In this document: piece after piece, positions 1-6,748 of the stretch
Position numbering within the stretch: position 1 is the first letter of the stretch
Layout of the letters: every line of letters starts with the position of its first letter
NCBI GenBank assembly: GCA_964573775.1
Contig: CAZNKU010000059.1
Coordinates: 1-7,616, forward strand
From: CAZNKU01 sp964573775
Lineage (GTDB): Bacteria; Bacillota; Clostridia; Monoglobales; Firm-18
Reading direction: 5' to 3'
Length of the DNA stretch: 7,616 nucleotides
Program-made: the position numbers and the translations under genes
Notes under the pieces: model-generated
Told to the model about the DNA's origin: nothing
Databases searched by the model: none
The model's input: the letters and a program-made list of their open reading frames with translations, nothing else

Positions 1-24
1 TATAGCTTCCTTTTTCGCAATCTG

Positions 25-56
25 CCAGCGTGCCGATAGGTTTATCGACACGCTGG
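25..56. repeat. Long hairpin directly upstream of a terminator
   Basis: CCAGCGTG (25-32) pairs perfectly with CACGCTGG (49-56). After one C/A mismatch an inner stem CGATA/TATCG (34-38/43-47) closes a four-base loop. The hairpin abuts the terminator at 57-83 with no spacer. It could be the 3' end of a structured RNA or the tail of an upstream transcript. The window starts too close to it to tell, and bases 1-24 show nothing recognisable. Confidence 0.6.
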
Positions 57-83
57 AAGGAACGCTTTGCGTTCCTTTTTTTT
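57..83 (+). terminator. Strong intrinsic terminator of an upstream unit
   Basis: AAGGAACGC (57-65) and GCGTTCCTT (69-77) form a perfect 9-bp stem with a TTT loop, running into eight T's (76-83). The opposite strand has no matching T tract, so it acts on rightward transcription. It ends a transcript entering from the left and insulates the heat-shock operon. Confidence 0.9.
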
Positions 84-87
84 ATCT

Positions 88-129
88 TATAGGAAATTAC
101 TACACATGTGGTGTATGTAATTTCCTATA
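88..129. repeat. 13-bp perfect inverted repeat, no T tract
   Basis: TATAGGAAATTAC (88-100) is the exact reverse complement of GTAATTTCCTATA (117-129). Inside it TACAC (101-105) pairs with GTGTA (111-115) around a five-base loop, leaving only T116 unpaired. No T run follows on either strand, so it does not look like a terminator. It may be a small palindromic repeat element or a processing/stability hairpin. Only copies elsewhere in the genome would show which. Confidence 0.6.
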
Positions 130-151
130 TTACACAAAAGTGCACCTTAAT

Positions 152-200
152 CCCCCAAGATTGGGGGCAGGGGGTTGAAGTGTTTTCAAAACACTTTTTT
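152..200 (+). terminator. G/C hairpin plus second terminator-like hairpin
   Basis: CCCCCA (152-157) pairs with TGGGGG (162-167). It is followed by AAGTGTTT/AAACACTT (178-185/189-196) running into TTTTTT (195-200). The second hairpin has the form of an A+T-rich intrinsic terminator for rightward transcription and would back up the one at 57-83. A second GGGGG (170-174) offers an alternative partner for the CCCCC. No gene is seen between this and the hrcA promoter. Confidence 0.6.
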
Positions 201-228
201 ATTAAATGTGAATAATTTGTTAAGGGTA

Positions 229-257
229 TTGACAAAAATATAATTTGGGTGTATCTT
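229..257 (+). promoter_or_regulatory. Sigma-A-type promoter of the hrcA operon
   Basis: A perfect TTGACA (229-234) is followed, after 17 bases, by TATCTT (252-257), a 4/6 match to TATAAT. Slightly shifted readings such as TTATAT at 256-261 are possible for the -10. The start of transcription would fall at about 263-268, directly against the CIRCE operator, as expected for HrcA repression. Confidence 0.75.
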
Positions 258-268
258 ATATGTAGTGA

Positions 269-295
269 TTAGCACTCGACCTCGGTGAGTGCTAA
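269..295 (+). promoter_or_regulatory. CIRCE operator (HrcA binding site)
   Basis: TTAGCACTC (269-277), nine spacer bases and GAGTGCTAA (287-295) match the CIRCE consensus in all 18 positions. CIRCE is the known operator of HrcA, which blocks transcription at normal temperature and is released on heat or unfolding stress. Its position just downstream of the promoter and upstream of hrcA indicates autoregulation. In the RNA the same bases form a 9-bp hairpin in the 5' leader. Confidence 0.97.
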
Positions 296-318
296 CAGGA
301 AACAAATAAGGTTGATTC

Positions 319-325
319 GAGGTGA
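319..325 (+). promoter_or_regulatory. Ribosome binding site fixing the hrcA start
   Basis: GAGGTGA is complementary to the 16S rRNA 3' end. Its GAGG core ends seven bases before the GTG at 330. This favours GTG 330 over the in-frame GTG at 285, which lies inside CIRCE. Confidence 0.8.
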
Positions 326-329
326 GATA

Positions 330-1385
330 GTGGAACTGAGTGAAAGAAAAAGAAAAATATTGGGTGCAATAATTGAAAGTTATATTGAAACCGCAGAGCC
401 TGTAGGTTCAAGAACTATTGCAAAGCTTGCTGATATGAGTATCAGTTCTGCTACTATCCGAAACGAAATGGCAGACCTTGAAGAAATGGGACTTTTGGTA
501 AGTCCTCATGCATCTGCCGGCCGTATACCTACTAGTATGGGGTACAGAGTATATGTAGATAAGCTTATGACACAGTATGAAATGTCAAGCAATGAGCTTT
601 CAAAAATGCAGTCTATGATGGAGCTTCAGGTTGATAATATAGACGGTATGATTCAGGAAATTGCAAATATTTATTCAAAGCTTACCAACTATACGGTAAT
701 CGGTTTTTCACCAGGTAACAACAAGGGGTACATTAAGAACTTCCATATGGTGCCTGTTGATGACCATACAGCACTATTAATAGTGGTTACCGATAAAAAT
801 GCAGTTAAGAACAAAAAAATTACTTTTGATTTTGAGATAAGTGCAGGGGAATGTATGAAGATTTCCTCAATGCTTAATGAAAAGCTTGTAGGTCTTACAA
901 CGGATAAAATTAATCTTTCTAAGATAACAGAAGTTCAGGACAGTATGCAGGAGCATAAAAATATTTTGATGAGCATACTTGATTTTATAAATGAATGTAT
1001 AGAATCACTTGACGATTCGGAGGTTTTTTCAAAGGGTGTTACAAACCTTCTTAGTTTCCCTGAATACAGTAATGTTGCAAAGGCAAAAGAACTTTTGGAG
1101 TTTTTAGATAATAAAAATAATGTTCACAAGGCTATTGCGTTGGGTGAAAACAAAAAGGTTAAAATTATAATAGGTGATGAAAATGATGTTGTAGAGCTTA
1201 AGGATTGCTCGATTATTCTCTCACCCTACAATGCAGGCAGCAAGGGCTACGGCATAATCGGTTTGATTGGACCCACCAGAATGAATTATTCAAAGGCGGT
1301 TTCAAATATAGAATTTTTGACACAACAGTTTGAACATCTCTTGCCGGGAGGAGGCGACGACAATGAACAAGGAAAAGACAACTGA
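330..1385 (+). CDS. hrcA: Heat-inducible transcription repressor HrcA
   Basis: HrcA is the DNA-binding repressor of class I heat-shock genes; it binds CIRCE as a dimer and in known systems needs GroEL for activity. The 351-residue protein has the usual family length. It begins MELSERKRKILGAIIESYIE, has a winged-helix region at about 10-75 with the family signature EPVGSRT (23-29) and SPHASAGRIPT (58-68), then GYRVYVD (71-77). A C-terminal GAF-like dimerisation region follows. The start is GTG 330, chosen from the ribosome site at 319-325 and because homologues begin there; the in-frame GTG at 285 would put 15 residues inside the operator. It is first in the operon, and its last 23 bases overlap grpE. 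The C-terminus after about residue 335 is Gly/Asp-rich and probably disordered, and that stretch carries the grpE ribosome site. Confidence 0.96.
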   Translation: MELSERKRKILGAIIESYIETAEPVGSRTIAKLADMSISSATIRNEMADLEEMGLLVSPHASAGRIPTSMGYRVYVDKLMTQYEMSSNELSKMQSMMELQVDNIDGMIQEIANIYSKLTNYTVIGFSPGNNKGYIKNFHMVPVDDHTALLIVVTDKNAVKNKKITFDFEISAGECMKISSMLNEKLVGLTTDKINLSKITEVQDSMQEHKNILMSILDFINECIESLDDSEVFSKGVTNLLSFPEYSNVAKAKELLEFLDNKNNVHKAIALGENKKVKIIIGDENDVVELKDCSIILSPYNAGSKGYGIIGLIGPTRMNYSKAVSNIEFLTQQFEHLLPGGGDDNEQGKDN

Positions 1386-1893
1386 AGCTACAGAAGAGTT
1401 GGAGCAGGAGGCAGTTGAAGAAACAACTGAAAATACTGAAGCGGCAGAAGAGGTTGAAGAAAAAGACCCTCTTGCAGAGCTTAACGAACAGTATCTTAGA
1501 CTTGCGGCTGAATATGACAATTACAAGCGCCGTACAACTCAAGAAAAAATTCAGATTTATACAAACTCCGTTGCAGAGGTTTTAGAACAGATTTTACCTT
1601 TTGTAGATAATCTTGCAAGAGCAACTGCAGTGGAAGTAACAAGTGATGATGCAACTAAGCTTTTAGAGGGCATAAAGCTTGTGGAAAGACAGTTTATAGA
1701 AACACTTACAAGTATAGGTGTTGAAGAAATTAAGGCTGTTGGTGAAAAGTTTGACCCTAACCTTCACAATGCGGTAATGCACGTTGATGATGAATCAATA
1801 GAGGGCGAAGAAATTGTAGTTGAAGAATTTATAAAAGGCTATAAATATAAAGATAAAGTAATAAGACATTCAACCGTAAAGGTTGCAAACTAA
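1363..1893 (+). CDS. grpE: Nucleotide exchange factor GrpE
   Basis: GrpE releases ADP from DnaK to reset the Hsp70 cycle and acts as a cytoplasmic dimer. The 176-residue protein has an acidic, Glu/Thr-rich disordered N-terminus (1-36). A long coiled-coil helix follows with AEYDNYKRR (49-57), then ILPFVDNLARA (77-87). The C-terminal beta-wing carries GEKFDPNLHNAVMH (127-140) and the closing signature GYKYKDKVIRHSTVKVA (159-175). The start is ATG 1363, with GGAGGAGG at 1347-1354 eight bases upstream. An in-frame TTG at 1330 would add 11 residues but has no comparable ribosome site. The ribosome site lies within hrcA and the genes overlap by 23 bases, so translation is probably coupled. Confidence 0.96.
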   Translation: MNKEKTTEATEELEQEAVEETTENTEAAEEVEEKDPLAELNEQYLRLAAEYDNYKRRTTQEKIQIYTNSVAEVLEQILPFVDNLARATAVEVTSDDATKLLEGIKLVERQFIETLTSIGVEEIKAVGEKFDPNLHNAVMHVDDESIEGEEIVVEEFIKGYKYKDKVIRHSTVKVAN

Positions 1894-1922
1894 TTTTGTG
1901 AAAAATGAAAGGATGATAAATT

Positions 1923-3755
1923 ATGGCAAAAATTATAGGTATTGACTTGGGTACAACAAACTCATGCGTAGCGGTTATGGAGGGTGGAGAACCTGTTGTA
2001 ATTCCTAACGCAGAGGGTGCAAGAACAACTTCATCAGTTGTTGCTTTTTCTAAAAATGGTGAAAGATTGGTAGGTCAGATTGCAAAGCGTCAGGCTGTTG
2101 CAAATCCTGACGGTACTATCGCTTCAATTAAAAGAGATATGGGTACAGACAGACGTGTAGACGTTAACGACAAAAAGTTTTCACCTCCGGAAATTTCTGC
2201 AATGATTTTGCAGAAGCTTAAGGCGGATGCTGAAGCTTATCTTGGTGAAACAGTAACACAGGCAGTTATTACTGTTCCTGCTTACTTTAATGACTCACAG
2301 CGTCAGGCTACTAAGGATGCAGGTAAAATTGCAGGTCTTGAAGTTTTAAGAATTATCAACGAACCTACTGCTGCAGCTTTGGCTTACGGTCTTGATAAGG
2401 ATAATGATGAAAAGATTATGGTATACGACCTTGGTGGTGGTACATTCGACGTATCTATTCTTGAAATTGCCGATGGTGTATTTGAAGTATTGGCTACAAG
2501 CGGTAACAACCGTCTTGGCGGTGACGACTTTGATGCTAAAATCGTTAACTACCTTGCAGACGAATTCAAAAAGGAAAACGGCATAGATCTTAGAAATGAT
2601 AAAATGTCACTTCAGAGACTTACAGAAGCTGCTGAAAAGGCAAAAATTGACCTTTCAGGCGTAACTTCAACAAATGTTAACCTTCCGTTTATTACAGCAG
2701 ATGCAACAGGTCCTAAACACCTTGATATTACTATTACAAGAGCTAAATTTGATGAAATTACAGCAGACCTTGTAGAAGCTACAATGGAACCTGTAAGAAA
2801 TGCTCTTCGTGATTCAGGTCTTTCAGCATCTGATATCAGCAAGATTTTGCTTGTTGGCGGTTCAACACGTATACCTGCTGTACAGGAAGCTGTTAAGAGA
2901 ATTATTGATAAAGAACCTACAAAGGGTATAAACCCTGACGAATGTGTTGCTATGGGTGCTGCTATTCAGGGCGGTGTACTTGGCGGCGACGTAAAGGGCG
3001 TACTTCTTTTGGATGTAACACCACTTTCACTTGGTATTGAAACTGAAGGCGGTATCTGCAACAAGATTATTGAAAGAAATACAACTATTCCTACAAAGAA
3101 GAGCAGAATTTATTCTACTGCTTCTGACAACCAGCCAAGCGTTACAATCAACGTTTTGCAGGGTGAAAGAGAAATGGCTGCATACAATAAGTCACTTGGT
3201 CACTTCGAACTTTCGGGTATTGCTCCGGCACCTCGTGGTGTACCACAGATTGAAGTAACATTTGATATTGATGCTAATGGTATTGTTAATGTTTCTGCTA
3301 AAGACCTTGGCACAGGTGCTTCTCAGAAAATTACTATTACTGCAAGCTCTAACCTTTCTGAAGAAGAAATCAACAAGGCTGTAGAAGATGCAGAAAAATT
3401 TGCTGAAGAGGATAAGAAGGCTAAGGAAAAGGTAGAAATTAAGAATAAGGCTGAAGGTCTTGTATTCCAGAGTGAAAAGGCTCTTGGTGAAATCGGTGAC
3501 AAGATTTCTGCTGAGGAAAAGGCTACAATCCAGGCTGAAGTAGATAAGGTTAAGGATGCTCTTAAGACTGAAGATACAGAAAAGATTAAGGCTGCAACAG
3601 ACGAGCTTGAAAAGAAATTCGGTGAAATTGCAACTAAGCTTTATCAGCAGGCACAGCCTGAAGGCACACCTGACATGGGCGCAGGTGCTCAGCAGTCTGC
3701 TCCTAACGATGACAACACAGTAGATGCAGAATATACTGTTGATGACAATCAGTAA
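1923..3755 (+). CDS. dnaK: Chaperone protein DnaK (Hsp70)
   Basis: DnaK is the ATP-driven Hsp70 chaperone that binds exposed hydrophobic segments of client proteins, working with DnaJ and GrpE. The 610 residues are full length. The N-terminal ATPase has GIDLGTTNS (6-14), the IKR motif with K70, INEPTAAALAYG (145-156), phosphate-binding DLGGGT (169-174) and the adenosine motif GGSTR (312-316). The linker LLLDVTP (361-367) leads to the substrate-binding domain with LQGERE and the helical lid, then a Gly/Gln-rich tail ending in an acidic DAEYTVDDNQ. About 24 residues found between IKR and the PPEIS segment in E. coli DnaK are missing, the Gram-positive form. The ribosome site AAAGGATG (1908-1915) precedes ATG 1923. 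grpE ends 29 bases upstream. Confidence 0.98.
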   Translation: MAKIIGIDLGTTNSCVAVMEGGEPVVIPNAEGARTTSSVVAFSKNGERLVGQIAKRQAVANPDGTIASIKRDMGTDRRVDVNDKKFSPPEISAMILQKLKADAEAYLGETVTQAVITVPAYFNDSQRQATKDAGKIAGLEVLRIINEPTAAALAYGLDKDNDEKIMVYDLGGGTFDVSILEIADGVFEVLATSGNNRLGGDDFDAKIVNYLADEFKKENGIDLRNDKMSLQRLTEAAEKAKIDLSGVTSTNVNLPFITADATGPKHLDITITRAKFDEITADLVEATMEPVRNALRDSGLSASDISKILLVGGSTRIPAVQEAVKRIIDKEPTKGINPDECVAMGAAIQGGVLGGDVKGVLLLDVTPLSLGIETEGGICNKIIERNTTIPTKKSRIYSTASDNQPSVTINVLQGEREMAAYNKSLGHFELSGIAPAPRGVPQIEVTFDIDANGIVNVSAKDLGTGASQKITITASSNLSEEEINKAVEDAEKFAEEDKKAKEKVEIKNKAEGLVFQSEKALGEIGDKISAEEKATIQAEVDKVKDALKTEDTEKIKAATDELEKKFGEIATKLYQQAQPEGTPDMGAGAQQSAPNDDNTVDAEYTVDDNQ

Positions 3756-3770
3756 TTTTAAAACCAGAAT

Positions 3771-3819
3771 AGGGATGTGAAAAAGTTCAGACCGTTCTGA
3801 AACATTTTTTCCTATCCCT
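3771..3819 (+). other. Imperfect long hairpin after dnaK, attenuator-like
   Basis: AGGGAT (3771-3776) pairs with ATCCCT (3814-3819), GAAAAA (3779-3784) with TTTTTC (3806-3811), and TTCAGA (3786-3791) with TCTGAA (3796-3801) around CCGT. The inner stem followed by TTTTTT (3805-3810) resembles a weak terminator. It may trim expression of dnaJ and prmA relative to dnaK, or mark a processing point. Function is inferred from position only. Confidence 0.5.
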
Positions 3820-3827
3820 TATAACAA

Positions 3828-3855
3828 GCGGTGTAAAATTTCGTTTTTACACCGC
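3828..3855 (+). other. Perfect 11-bp hairpin in the dnaJ leader
   Basis: GCGGTGTAAAA (3828-3838) is the exact reverse complement of TTTTACACCGC (3845-3855), with a six-base loop. No T run follows, so it is not a plain terminator. It ends 13 bases before the dnaJ ribosome site. It may protect the 3' end of an upstream processed dnaK message or influence dnaJ translation. Confidence 0.6.
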
Positions 3856-3868
3856 CTATTGTGGTTAA

Positions 3869-3875
3869 GAGGTGA
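3869..3875 (+). promoter_or_regulatory. Ribosome binding site fixing the dnaJ TTG start
   Basis: GAGGTGA, with its GAGG core eight bases before TTG 3881. An alternative in-frame GTG at 3872 is part of this very site, so it cannot be the start it serves. The same GAGGTGA sequence precedes hrcA. Confidence 0.8.
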
Positions 3876-3880
3876 GAAAT

Positions 3881-5023
3881 TTGGCAGAAAAAAGAGATTA
3901 TTATGAAGTCCTTGGACTTTCCAAGGGTGCTTCCGATGATGAAATAAAAAAAGCATATCGCAGGCTTGCAAAAAAATATCATCCTGACCTTAATCCTGAT
4001 GACAAGCAGGCAGAGGCTAACTTTAAAGAGGTTAACGAAGCGTATGCTGTACTTAGCGATAGCGACAAAAAGGCTAAATATGACCAGTTTGGTCACGCAG
4101 GTGTAGACGAACAAGGCGGCTTTGGCGGTGGTGGATTCGGTGGCTTTGGAGGCTTTGGAGATATTGACCTTGGTGATATTTTCGGCTCATTTTTTGGCGG
4201 AGGTTCATCGTCATCATCAGCAAGACGAAACGGCCCTCAGAGAGGTTCGGATATTGAACAGACAATCCAGCTTACTTTTGAGGAGGCTGCAAAGGGAACA
4301 TCTGTTGATATCAATATAAACAGATATGAAAATTGTGACGAGTGTGGCGGCAGCGGTGCCAAAAAAGGAACTTCTCCCGAAACTTGTTCTAACTGTCAGG
4401 GCAGAGGTACTGTTAATGTGGTAAAGCGTACAATGCTTGGTATGATGCAGTCAACTACTACATGTCCAAACTGCGGAGGCCGCGGTAAAATCATAAAGGA
4501 AAGATGTTCTAAGTGCGGCGGAAGCGGTCAGGAAAGAAAGTCAAAGAAAATTAATGTTAAAATTCCCGCAGGTATTGACCATGGTCAGACTATGACATTG
4601 CGTGGAGAAGGTAACAGAGGTAAAAATGGCGGACCAAGCGGTGATGTTTACCTTACAATTTTAATAAAACCTGATAAATTATTTACCAGAAACGGCTATG
4701 ATGTACACTACACAATGCCAATTACATTTATTGAAGCTGTATTGGGTGCAGAAATTGATGTTGTTACTCTTCATGGTAAGGTTAAGCTTAAGATTCCCGA
4801 AGGTACTCAGAACGGTACAACATTTAAGCTTCGTGGCGAAGGTATGGAAAAACTCCGTGGTAGCGGAAGAGGCGACCAATATGTAAAAATTATGGTTGAG
4901 GTTCCTAAAAAGCTTAACTCAAAGGAAAAGAAAAAGCTTCGGGAATTTGGGGATTTATTAGGTCTTGAAAACTTCCAGCAAAAGAAAGGTTTCCTTGATA
5001 AAATTAAGGAGAAGATGAAGTAA
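3881..5023 (+). CDS. dnaJ: Chaperone protein DnaJ (Hsp40)
   Basis: DnaJ delivers clients to DnaK and stimulates its ATPase. The 380 residues match the usual length and show all domains of a type I DnaJ. There is a J domain (about 1-67) with the catalytic HPD at 34-36 and a Gly/Phe-rich linker (about 70-107) followed by five serines (109-113). Four zinc repeats follow: CDECGGSG (152-159), CSNCQGRG (169-176), CPNCGGRG (195-202) and CSKCGGSG (209-216). Two beta-barrel client-binding domains and a lysine-rich C-terminus complete it. The TTG start gives MAEKRDYYEVLGL, the family's normal beginning; no ATG is available nearby. The leader from dnaK contains two hairpins, so dnaJ may be expressed below dnaK. 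Its TAA stop shares one base with the prmA start. Confidence 0.97.
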   Translation: MAEKRDYYEVLGLSKGASDDEIKKAYRRLAKKYHPDLNPDDKQAEANFKEVNEAYAVLSDSDKKAKYDQFGHAGVDEQGGFGGGGFGGFGGFGDIDLGDIFGSFFGGGSSSSSARRNGPQRGSDIEQTIQLTFEEAAKGTSVDININRYENCDECGGSGAKKGTSPETCSNCQGRGTVNVVKRTMLGMMQSTTTCPNCGGRGKIIKERCSKCGGSGQERKSKKINVKIPAGIDHGQTMTLRGEGNRGKNGGPSGDVYLTILIKPDKLFTRNGYDVHYTMPITFIEAVLGAEIDVVTLHGKVKLKIPEGTQNGTTFKLRGEGMEKLRGSGRGDQYVKIMVEVPKKLNSKEKKKLREFGDLLGLENFQQKKGFLDKIKEKMK

Positions 5024-5925
5024 TGAACGATTACAATCAGATAAAAGTTACTGTTAAACATGAAGATGCAGATAACGCAACAGCGGTTATGACTGCTATG
5101 GATTTTTTTGGCGGACTTATGATAGAGGATTTTTCCGATATTGATACATGCCCTTGGGATTATGTTGATGAGGAACTTCTGAAAAAGGATAAAACTGTTG
5201 TAAGTATAAGCGGTTATATGGAAACTAATGAAAATGTTATGTCAGTTTTAGAACAGCTTAAAATTATGCTTCCTCAGGATGCTAAAGTTGAGGTTATTTC
5301 CGTAAATGAGGATGACTGGGCAAATAACTGGAAAAAGTATTATCATCCTATCCGTGTAGGTAAAAACCTTGTTATCAAACCTTCATGGATTGATTATGAA
5401 AAGCAGGAAAATGACATTATAGTAGAGCTAGACCCGGGTATGGCATTTGGTACGGGTACACACGAAACAACACGTATGTGTATGATGCACCTTGAAAAGT
5501 ATATAAATGAAAATTCAAGAGTGCTTGATGTAGGATGCGGTAGCGGAATTTTATCAATTACATCATTGCTTATTGGCGCAAAAGAAGTTACGGGTGTGGA
5601 TATTGACCCTGTTGCAGTAAAGGTGGCAATAGAAAACGGTGAAATGAATAATTTTAGAACACCGCAGTATAACATCAAAAGAGGCAACCTTGTGGATGAA
5701 GCACAAGGCAAATATGACGTTATAGTTGCAAATATTATTGCAGATGTTATCATAGGCGTTTGCGGTGATGTTAAGCAGTTTATTGCTGATGATGGTGTGT
5801 TTATTTCTTCAGGTATTATTTGTGATCGTAAGGAAGATGTTAAAAAAGCATTTGCAAAGCAGGGCTACAAAATAGTAGAGGAACTTGAAGAAGGCGAATG
5901 GGTATCATTTGTGTGTAAGAAATGA
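5023..5925 (+). CDS. prmA: Ribosomal protein L11 methyltransferase PrmA
   Basis: PrmA transfers methyl groups from S-adenosylmethionine to amino groups of ribosomal protein L11. The 300 residues comprise an N-terminal L11-recognition domain (about 1-105) and a Rossmann-fold methyltransferase. FGTGTHETT (142-150) is the PrmA-specific stretch. VLDVGCGSGILSI (167-179) is the SAM-binding motif I, VDID (192-195) the acidic ribose-binding motif, and VANIIADVI (235-243) the catalytic-site NIIA motif seen in the family. Start ATG 5023 overlaps the dnaJ stop as TAATG, with AAGGAG (5006-5011) upstream, so translation is coupled. Linkage to dnaJ is common in Bacillota (B. subtilis yqeT). There, rRNA methyltransferase genes continue the operon; here a terminator closes it. 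Confidence 0.96.
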   Translation: MNDYNQIKVTVKHEDADNATAVMTAMDFFGGLMIEDFSDIDTCPWDYVDEELLKKDKTVVSISGYMETNENVMSVLEQLKIMLPQDAKVEVISVNEDDWANNWKKYYHPIRVGKNLVIKPSWIDYEKQENDIIVELDPGMAFGTGTHETTRMCMMHLEKYINENSRVLDVGCGSGILSITSLLIGAKEVTGVDIDPVAVKVAIENGEMNNFRTPQYNIKRGNLVDEAQGKYDVIVANIIADVIIGVCGDVKQFIADDGVFISSGIICDRKEDVKKAFAKQGYKIVEELEEGEWVSFVCKK

Positions 5926-5968
5926 GAACTTAATATAGCATTTTAAAAATTTGTTTCTCTGAAATAAC

Positions 5969-6013
5969 AAAATCCACCTTTCGGTTATAAATTGACCTAA
6001 AGGTGGATTTTTT
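5969..6013 (+). terminator. Terminator of the hrcA-prmA operon, probably bidirectional
   Basis: AAAATCCACCTTT (5969-5981) pairs perfectly with AAAGGTGGATTTT (5999-6011). An inner stem GGTTA/TGACC (5983-5987/5993-5997, one G-T pair) caps it, and six T's (6008-6013) end it. Read leftward it gives TTTT followed by GTTATTT, a weaker but usable tail. The convergent gene stops at 6019, so one hairpin probably serves both. Confidence 0.9.
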
Positions 6014-6018
6014 GTGTT

Positions 6019-6720
6019 TTAATTAAGTTTTGTACCACATTCCTGACAGAATCTAGTATCCGGGGTAAAACTGCATCCACAGTTTGGACATGTGACTCTG
6101 AAATCAGGGACATCAAGGTCGCCTGCCATTCTGAAATGCATACGAACACGGCTTTCCTCAGTTTGCACAGGCTCAATCGGTTGAATTTGCTGTACGGGTT
6201 CAACTGGCTGAACCGGTTGAACAGGTTCGATAGGCTGAACAGGTGGCTGGTACTGTTGTGCCGGTTGTTCGTATGTTGTATCGGCAGTCCGATTATTATC
6301 TGTTGGTGCGTATTTTTCCATATACATTGTAGAAGGCATTTCGTCTTTTTGGGCAACCTCAAGAACAAATGAGTTTGTCCAAAATCCCGGCTTCATCCAC
6401 ACTTTTGTAAAGAAAACACGGTTTTGGGGTGTTATTTCAATTAAGAGGTCGTTACAACCTCTGTTCATTCCACATGCAATGTGAAGTCTGTGTGTACCGT
6501 ATTTAACAGGAATATGCAAGGATTCCTTGTTACCTATGTAACCGTATGGTTGCTCATCTATATATATTCCAAATCCTCCTGCAATACCTAAAGGTGATCC
6601 TTTGCGGTAAAGGTAAATAATACCGTCTTCAGGTATGTTAAGGGGCTGTTTGCATTTTGAACAACAGGCACCAAATTCTGTATTCATAACGTTTCCACAT
6701 GAACACTTAAATCTTACCAT
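6019..6720 (-). CDS. Double zinc-ribbon protein with proline-rich repeat linker, function unknown
   Basis: I do not recognise a named family for the whole 233-residue protein. The N-terminus has a Cys-pair zinc ribbon (C6-x-C8 and C20-x2-C23). Residues 33-123 form a beta-rich domain (IIYLYRKGSPLG, IYIDEQPYG, VKYGTHRLH) resembling DUF2846/PEGA-like domains that display a small sandwich fold; this is a resemblance, not a proven match. A Pro/Gln linker (about 152-187) of PVQ/PIE tripeptides leads to a C-terminal zinc ribbon, CPNC (211-214) with CQEC (225-228). No signal peptide or membrane segment is seen, so it is likely cytoplasmic. Start ATG 6720 is chosen because AAGGAG (6734-6729 on the minus strand) lies eight bases upstream; the GTG at 6729 overlaps that site. 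It has its own promoter and no operon partner in the window. Zinc-ribbon sensors or adaptors are possible roles. Confidence 0.85.
   Translation of the reverse strand: MVRFKCSCGNVMNTEFGACCSKCKQPLNIPEDGIIYLYRKGSPLGIAGGFGIYIDEQPYGYIGNKESLHIPVKYGTHRLHIACGMNRGCNDLLIEITPQNRVFFTKVWMKPGFWTNSFVLEVAQKDEMPSTMYMEKYAPTDNNRTADTTYEQPAQQYQPPVQPIEPVQPVQPVEPVQQIQPIEPVQTEESRVRMHFRMAGDLDVPDFRVTCPNCGCSFTPDTRFCQECGTKLN
6170..6250 (-). repeat. Nine degenerate 9-bp tandem units (Pro-x-x linker)
   Basis: On the + strand the units run ggctcaatc, ggttgaatt, tgctgtacg, ggttcaact, ggctgaacc, ggttgaaca, ggttcgata, ggctgaaca, ggtggctgg. Each is one tripeptide (PVQ, PIE or PVE and variants) of the minus-strand protein. Such runs can gain or lose units by slippage while keeping frame, so length may vary between strains. 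Confidence 0.8.
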
Positions 6721-6748
6721 ATACAACACTCCTTATGCTTTTTATTTT

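Noticed and set aside
88..129. Intrinsic terminator.
   Set aside because: No T tract follows the stem on either strand, so it was kept only as an inverted repeat.
2..178. Open frame of 58 codons entering from the left edge (+ strand).
   Set aside because: It runs through a perfect intrinsic terminator and the 13-bp inverted repeat, and ends in a G-run that translates to low-complexity sequence. There is no start in the window and no recognisable domain.
285..329. N-terminal extension of hrcA from GTG 285.
   Set aside because: This start lies inside the CIRCE operator and lacks a ribosome site. Homologues begin at the residues encoded from 330.
1330..1362. N-terminal extension of grpE from TTG 1330.
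   Set aside because: The grpE ribosome site GGAGGAGG lies inside this stretch, and ATG 1363 is ideally spaced from it.
3828..3855. Intrinsic terminator between dnaK and dnaJ.
   Set aside because: The stem is perfect, but the sequence after it (ctattgtggtt) has no T run, and dnaJ follows with its own ribosome site.
5394..5753. Minus-strand open frame of 119 codons opposite prmA.
   Set aside because: It lies wholly within a conserved methyltransferase gene, has no ribosome site or domain, and is a shadow frame. The same applies to the other frames opposite or within dnaK and dnaJ and to the minus-strand frames at 1213-1542.
6170..6250. Possible CRISPR-like array.
   Set aside because: The units are 9 bp, contiguous and degenerate, with no spacers, and they follow the reading frame of a protein linker.
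6136..6372. Plus-strand open frame of 78 codons opposite the zinc-ribbon gene.
   Set aside because: Its Asn/Arg/Leu repeats are the antisense reading of the Pro-Gln linker repeat. The minus strand has the promoter, ribosome site and Cys motifs.
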